NCBI GenBank assembly: GCA_025174535.1 | Contig: JALBUN010000023.1 | Location: 2,046,001-2,110,000, forward strand | Reading direction: 5' to 3' | Source of the DNA: Cantharellus purpuraceus | Lineage: Eukaryota > Basidiomycota > Agaricomycetes > Cantharellales > Hydnaceae | Length of the DNA: 64,000 nt | Shown here: in pieces, positions 58,694 to 64,000 of the stretch | Numbering within the stretch: position 1 is the stretch's first letter | How the letters are laid out: every line of letters starts with the position of its first letter | The notes under the pieces: generated by a model | Database searches by the model: none | The model's input: the letters and a program-made list of their open reading frames with translations, nothing else | Told to the model about the DNA's origin: nothing | Program-made: the position numbers and the translations under genes

Positions 58694-59194
58694 TGTCAGT
58701 TCACTTATGGAATAAATCTTATAAGCCTGCACACAACAGTCCTAGCAAACAGACGGTGTGTAACACAGTTGTTCAGCACACCAAAGAACAGTCAGGCCAA
58801 GGGGTAGCACTGAGTACTGGGTAAGTGTAATAGTGCTCTGTGTCTGGTGAGGGTGAATGAAGAGGGTGCTGTCAAGCCGATTTATAGTGCTCTGTGACTG
58901 GAGGATGATGGGGAGTGAAAAGGATGGTCAAAATGGTAGATCACGCTGTCGGTTTGCTTATGGAATAGATCCTATAAGCCTGCACGCTGATGAGCCAGGA
59001 CACATCGAGGATGTATATTGAACCACTCTGACAGTCCAACTCCCCCAGCATCTTTTCATATCAAACTTTTAAATAGCTCCACAACTCCCTCTCCACCTCA
59101 GTCTCTAATTCTAGCCATCAAGCGTCACTTGTGTTTCATCGCCATTGATCATTATCAGCCTTCTATTCACACTGATCCTTTCATCATCATTCAC

Positions 59195-59626
59195 ATGGCT
59201 TCCAATTCTATTCCTCTCTCCAACATCTCTTCTAATAATATGTCACACTGGTCTCTGGACACAGAGGACTATCAAAAATACACTGAGCTCCACGGGCATG
59301 TTAAGCCACCTCCACATGTCAAAATACTTCCAAAACTCTTTCAACGTCCAAGATCCCCACCATGTCTCTCTTATGCCATTGGCGATCCTATATTCTTTCA
59401 TGATTCTGTTGAACCATATACACCCCTCAGCATTTCACCTCTATATCGTAACACGGATAGAAGAGTTGAACATGAGGTAGAATTTCAGTTGCCATCGCCA
59501 ACCTATCCTCCCACTTCAATACGACTCAGGTTACATTGTGTCAAGCAAAGGGACCAAATACCCTTGGAGCGGGATACCATATGGAGACAGATCACTAAGA
59601 CAATAAGGACTGAAGTCCTCATGTGA
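59195..59626 (+). CDS. LTR-unit ORF, plus-strand copy in the palindrome
   Basis: MASNSIPLSN start; same family as 7328-7762 with WSLDTEDY, the KPPP motif and Y-A-I-G-D-P-I-F conserved. A small deletion after TIR replaces the usual SICC-type end by TEVLM, so the C-terminal Cys pair is lost. The frame is also open upstream to 59018. Function unknown. Confidence 0.5.
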   Translation: MASNSIPLSNISSNNMSHWSLDTEDYQKYTELHGHVKPPPHVKILPKLFQRPRSPPCLSYAIGDPIFFHDSVEPYTPLSISPLYRNTDRRVEHEVEFQLPSPTYPPTSIRLRLHCVKQRDQIPLERDTIWRQITKTIRTEVLM

Positions 59627-59647
59627 CTCAGGGTCGATTTACCTTTG

Positions 59648-59833
59648 GAAATCATGGAGAAATGAAACAACGGATAGGGGTAATCTTTGTAAGAATAGGA
59701 GGTGATGAGTAATAAAAGAACCAAAAATAGAACAAGGATGAGTAAGTCGTGTATGAATGAATTAAAAGATGAAACAGGGGTGAGTCATATAAAAGAACAA
59801 TAGAAACACACCAATACCATCTTCCCTACAGCT
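59648..59833. repeat. Inverted 186-bp segment inside the LTR-like unit
   Basis: The stretch from AAATCATGG to CTACAGCTC is the reverse complement of the corresponding stretch in the copies at 7802-7990 and 54102-54290, while the sequence on both sides is collinear. It is inverted in both palindrome arms. Confidence 0.75.
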
Positions 59834-61125
59834 CCCCATTAGTAGTTCAACTTCACATGCTTCATCAGCTGGCTTGATCAGCATTTCTTGCATCATATTG
59901 CATCATTTGCTCCTCATATTGTGTCGTTGTGCCTTGGGGATTTGTATATAAAAGGGCGCTAGTTTTCATCTTTGGAATCAATCAACAAGTTTTCAGCCAA
60001 TGCTCTAAAGTCAAAGTCCATGCTCTAAGTCTATGCTCTATGCTCTATATCACAATCCATCATCTCTACACTGAGGTAAAGCACCTTGGTTCAACAATCA
60101 GCTTTCCCTCCACCACCAAGAGGTTGCATCTCTTGAAACCAGCTTTTGTGTACCTCCCAACCGGGCTCCGCATTGTCATCCAGTCACAGAGCATGATCAG
60201 CCATCTGGACTGTCCTTTTTGCTCCCATCCTCATCCAACCACAGAGCACTATTTCACTTTCCTGTTACTCAGTGCTACCTCTACCCCTCAACCTGATTGA
60301 TCTTTGGAGTGCTGAACAACTGTGTTACACACCATCTGTTTGTTAGGACTGTTGCGCACAGGCTTATAGGATCTATTCCATAAACAAACTGACAGCACAA
60401 CGGTCCTAGCAAACAGATGGTGTGTAACACAGTTGTTCAACATGCCAAAGAACAATTAGGTTGAGGGGTAGGGGTAGCACTGAGTAACAGGAAAGTGAAA
60501 TAGTGCTCTGTGGTTGGATGAGGATGGGAGCAAAAAGGACAGTCCAGATGGCTGATCATGCTCTGTGACTGGATGACAATGCGGAGCCCGGTTGGGAGGT
60601 ACACAAAAGCTGGTTTCAAGAGATGCAACCTCTTGGTGGTGGAGGGAAAGCTGATTGTTGAACCAAGGTGCTTTACCTCAGTGTAGAGATGATGGATTGT
60701 GATATAGAGCATAGAGCATAGACTTAGAGCATGGACTTTGACTTTAGAGCATTGGCTGAAAACTTGTTGATTGATTCCAAAGATGAAAACTAGCGCCCTT
60801 TTATATACAAATCCCCAAGGCACAACGACACAATATGAGGAGCAAATGATGCAATATGATGCAAGAAATGCTGATCAAGCCAGCTGATGAAGCATGTGAA
60901 GTTGAACTACTAATGGGGAGCTGTAGGGAAGATGGTATTGGTGTGTTTCTATTGTTCTTTTATATGACTCACCCCTGTTTCATCTTTTAATTCATTCATA
61001 CACGACTTACTCATCCTTGTTCTATTTTTGGTTCTTTTATTACTCATCACCTCCTATTCTTACAAAGATTACCCCTATCCGTTGTTTCATTTCTCCATGA
61101 TTTCCAAAGGTAAATCGACCCTGAG

Positions 61126-61557
61126 TCACATGAGGACTTCAGTCCTTATTGTCTTAGTGATCTGTCTCCATATGGTATCCCGTTCCAAGGGTATTTGGTC
61201 CCTTTGCTTGACACAATGTAACCTGAGTCGTATTGAAGTGGGAGGATAGGTTGGCGATGGCAACTGAAATTCTACCTCATGTTCAACTCTTCTATCCGTG
61301 TTACGATATAGAGGTGAAATGCTGAGGGGTGTATATGGTTCAACAGAATCATGAAAGAATATAGGATCGCCAATGGCATAAGAGAGACATGGTGGGGATC
61401 TTGGACGTTGAAAGAGTTTTGGAAGTATTTTGACATGTGGAGGTGGCTTAACATGCCCGTGGAGCTCAGTGTATTTTTGATAGTCCTCTGTGTCCAGAGA
61501 CCAGTGTGACATATTATTAGAAGAGATGTTGGAGAGAGGAATAGAATTGGAAGCCAT
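61126..61557 (-). CDS. LTR-unit ORF, minus-strand copy in the palindrome
   Basis: Mirror of 59195-59626 with the same translated product over the ORF core. Differences between arms are found mainly upstream of the ATG (for example LLNSSTTPS against LLISAATPF). Function unknown. Confidence 0.5.
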   Translation of the reverse strand: MASNSIPLSNISSNNMSHWSLDTEDYQKYTELHGHVKPPPHVKILPKLFQRPRSPPCLSYAIGDPIFFHDSVEPYTPLSISPLYRNTDRRVEHEVEFQLPSPTYPPTSIRLRLHCVKQRDQIPLERDTIWRQITKTIRTEVLM

Positions 61558-61768
61558 GTGAATGATGATGAAAGGATCAGTGTGAATAGAAGGCTGATAA
61601 TGATCAATGGCGATGAAACACAAGTGACGCTTGATGGCTAGAATTAGAGACTGAGGTGGAAAGGGAGTTGCAGCGCTAATCAAAAGCTTGATATGAAAAG
61701 ATGCTGGTGGAGTTGGACTGTCAAAGTGGTTCAATATACATCCTCAATGTGTCCTGGCTTGTCACCAT

Positions 61769-63697
61769 TTGTGGATGGAACGCTGTGGACATGAGGAGTT
61801 TCACTCCCATTATCTGCTGTAGTTCACACCAAAAGATAGACATGAATTTTGTATCTTGATCAGACATGATTGAGTCTGGTACACTGTGAAGGCATACAAC
61901 TTCTTTAAGGAATAGCCATGCTACTCCTTTCACTGTTACACCTGTGTTGATAGGTATTATATGTACCTGCAATGTGAAGTGATCTATGACTACCAGTAGG
62001 TAGTCATAGTCATTCGATTTTGGTATGGACCCATAAAGTCCATACCTATCGACTGCCAGGGCTGCTCCAGTACTGGCAAGCTATGAAGAAGCCCTGTGGG
62101 TTTCTTCATACTGTCTTTATTCATTTGGCACTTTGCGCACAAAGTGCAGAATGATTCAACATTGGTGGTCATGCCTGGCCACCAGTATGACCATCAAATA
62201 TAATTTGCAGTTTTTAATTAACCAAAATGGCCAACTACTTGGTGTGCATGGTTGATTATTATCTCAACCAGCCTCCTCCCCTTCAGGAACGCTGAGTGGG
62301 GTATACAGACAACATTGCATTTGTATATATTTTTGGTCCATATTAGACCATCATGCACACCAAATCATGCGTGTTCTTTAACTGCTTCCAGCACCTTAGA
62401 AAGGACAGTATCCTTTCTATATGTGCCTCATATAATCTGCATGAGGTTGATCCCATGCTCAACATGGGATCGCAATGGTGTTCCATCATCATCTGATGAC
62501 ATAACTCCAATGTCCTCTATTTCTTTAGAGGAATTAGAATCATCATTCAATGATTCTGTTTGAACATTGAGTGCTTCAGCTTCTAGCGCTCTGTTTTCTT
62601 TTTTCTTGAGCAGTCACCCAAAGGTGACTGCTGCTCAATGAACCATTCTGTGGGGAGCAGTTCTCCTTCAGGATCAAGATGTACATCTGCATTTACATAG
62701 ATGTAGTTGAGATGACTCTGTTGGGGTGTCATCAGCATAGTAGCATGATAGACAATCCACTACTTTGTTCTCTACCCCGTCTATATGCAGGGTAGTAAAG
62801 TTGAAACAGGATAAGAATTCCCACCACCTAATCTGTCTAGGAGACAGGTTCTTTTGGGTCTTGAAGTATTCAAGACCCTTGTGGTTGGTTACTAGGACAA
62901 ACTTTTGTCCTAGTAGCTTATCTTCCCATCTCATTAGGGCTTTGAGCACAGCTATAGTCTCATGCTCGTGGGTTTTATAGTGCTGTTGTGTGTACTAAAT
63001 TTCTTGGATAGGAATCTGGCAGGCTGACAGGTCTGCCAATCTTTTCCTTGTTCATAGATGGCTCCAACTCCAGTTTTGGAGCCATCAGTAATAACCCAAA
63101 TAGTATCAGGGTTATTGACATTGATGGGCTTCAATATTGGGGCCCTACACACTAGGAGCTTGATGCTTTCAAAGCATTTCTCCAGCAGCAGCATCCATAA
63201 GAATGGACGATTATTACAAGCACAACCCAATAAAGGGGTTGTATATGCAGTTATGTCTGGCATATAGTGTGCCAGATACTGCACTAGTCCAAGAAAACAT
63301 TGGACTTTGTGGTACAACCTAGGTCATCTCCACTCTCATATTTGCTGCATTTTATCAGTGTCTGCATGCGCGCCTTGGTCATCTATTAGGTGACCAAGGC
63401 AATCCATACTCATTGAGTATAGATCTCAGGAACATATGTGCTTTCCTGAGCTCAGTGAATACCATCTCTAGGTGATGTTCATGCTCTTGGATAGTACAAG
63501 AGTACACAAATATGTCATCCAGATATACATGGATGAATCTTCTGATATATTCTTGGAAGATGGCGGTCATTAGCCACTGAAATGTCAAGGGGGCATTGCA
63601 GTCCCCTTGCTGTATGACTTGACTGATGAATGTCCCCAAGACGGTCGCAAATGCCGTCTTGGGTATATCTGTCAGTCTGACACGTATCTGTTCATAT
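61769..63697 (-). pseudogene. gypsy-3 pol, RT to integrase, 5'-truncated and degenerate
   Basis: In minus-strand order: RT with CNAPLTFQWLM and FIHVYLDDIFVYS (63639-63379); RT/RNase H with FLGLVQYLAHYMPD and VITDGSKTGVGA (63317-62952); RNase H end with EDKLLGQKFVLVTNHKGLEYF (62949-62674); integrase zinc-binding CTLCAKCQMNKD and IGMDFMGPY (62172-61990); integrase core with SDQDTKFMSIFW and STAFHPQM (61972-61769). Stops and frameshifts separate the pieces. The 5' side is cut at 63698 by a gypsy-2 LTR. It continues beyond the insertion at 58693. Confidence 0.85.
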
Positions 63698-64000
63698 TGT
63701 TATGACTATATTCATTAACGCCCAGATCCCCATCCGATCCACTCAGATCCCCATGCATATGAAATCTATACTCCATTTGGAAACCGCCACATCTCCATCT
63801 ACCTGTCTGATTGTCACCACCGATTCTGCCCATCCGTCTCCAGTTCTGATTGATGCATCAGCATCACCATAGGAGCCTGGACATCCATCCCCATCGGACT
63901 CAGACATACTCATGTAAGGCCATTGGCCTTGGAGACCCATCACCGGAGTAATTATTATTAGATTTCAAATATGTATTCAAGTTGCCTGACTGGGGACTTC
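63698..64000 (+). repeat. gypsy-2 LTR, first 303 bp, running off the window
   Basis: Starts TGTTATGACTATATTC and aligns with 51900-51600 reversed and with 13948-14130. The window ends inside it, so a further gypsy-2 copy may follow. Confidence 0.8.

Larger units (their letters stand above)
58694..61764. mobile_element. Nested insertion of LTR-like units in gypsy-3 integrase, CCAT duplication
   Basis: The inserted block is flanked by CCAT at 58690-58693 and 61765-61768. From the right it contains a minus-strand unit (61764 to 60395, continuing at 58987-58949), a plus-strand unit inserted 39 bp before its end (58988-60394), and a further partial unit end (58948-58694) finishing TGTCAG. The result is a palindrome of 1.37-kb arms (x + y = 120752) with a 43-bp centre. 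Confidence 0.8.

Noticed and set aside
59503..61249. 73-aa mirrored frames (59503-59724 and 61028-61249)
   Set aside because: They arise from the noncoding LTR part and are identical only because of the palindrome.

Overview
The window reads as nuclear DNA of a mushroom-forming basidiomycete (Agaricomycetes). Host genes are split by many introns of about 50-60 bp with GT..AG ends and CTAAY-like branch sites. The protein set is fungal (TFB3, COQ7, CDC5/CEF1, ECO1, MZM1), and both flanks are packed with Ty3/gypsy chromodomain retrotransposons. No rRNA, tRNA or CRISPR array was recognised.

Layout. 1-20.7 kb is a nest of transposons. It holds gypsy family 1 (gag, pol, a small extra ORF, LTR) followed by an LTR foldback. 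Next come a copia-like LTR on the minus strand and a 1.41-kb LTR-like unit with its own ORF. The rest is gypsy family 2, bracketed by a giant inverted repeat (8956-12427 and 17248-20719, 3,472 bp per arm, no difference seen wherever compared). 21.3-49.6 kb is a host island: TFB3 (+), a Rossmann-fold epimerase-like gene (-), 3-hydroxyisobutyrate dehydrogenase (-), a PGG-motif protein (-), an alpha/beta hydrolase (-), COQ7 (+), an RBM5/10-like splicing factor (+), a secreted PEBP-like protein (-), an EDC4-like decapping scaffold (-), a decayed TPR-MYND gene (-), CDC5/CEF1 (+), ECO1 (-), a medium-chain dehydrogenase relic (-), a mitochondrial GGQ release factor (-) and MZM1 (-). 49.9-64 kb is again transposon debris: gypsy-2 pieces, a gypsy-2 3' end with an antisense gene, and a gypsy-3 element (-) interrupted by a palindromic pair of the 1.41-kb units.

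Three things stand out. First, gypsy-2 carries an antisense gene with its own TATA box. Its best copy encodes a coiled-coil protein with a zinc cluster spaced exactly as in fungal Zn2Cys6 regulators. Second, a small ORF family of about 145 codons sits next to the polypurine tract of gypsy-1 and, in another family, inside an LTR-like unit; each is preceded by an AT-rich TATA-like element. Third, most stop codons that break gypsy-2 pol look like CGA to TGA or CAA to TAA changes, and sibling copies in the window still show the unmutated codons, which points to CpG-directed C-to-T decay.

The host genes are housekeeping functions in transcription, splicing, mRNA decay, cohesion and mitochondrial biogenesis and do not form an obvious cluster. 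Exon limits were deduced by eye from splice signals and family knowledge, so starts and small exons carry more uncertainty than the product calls.
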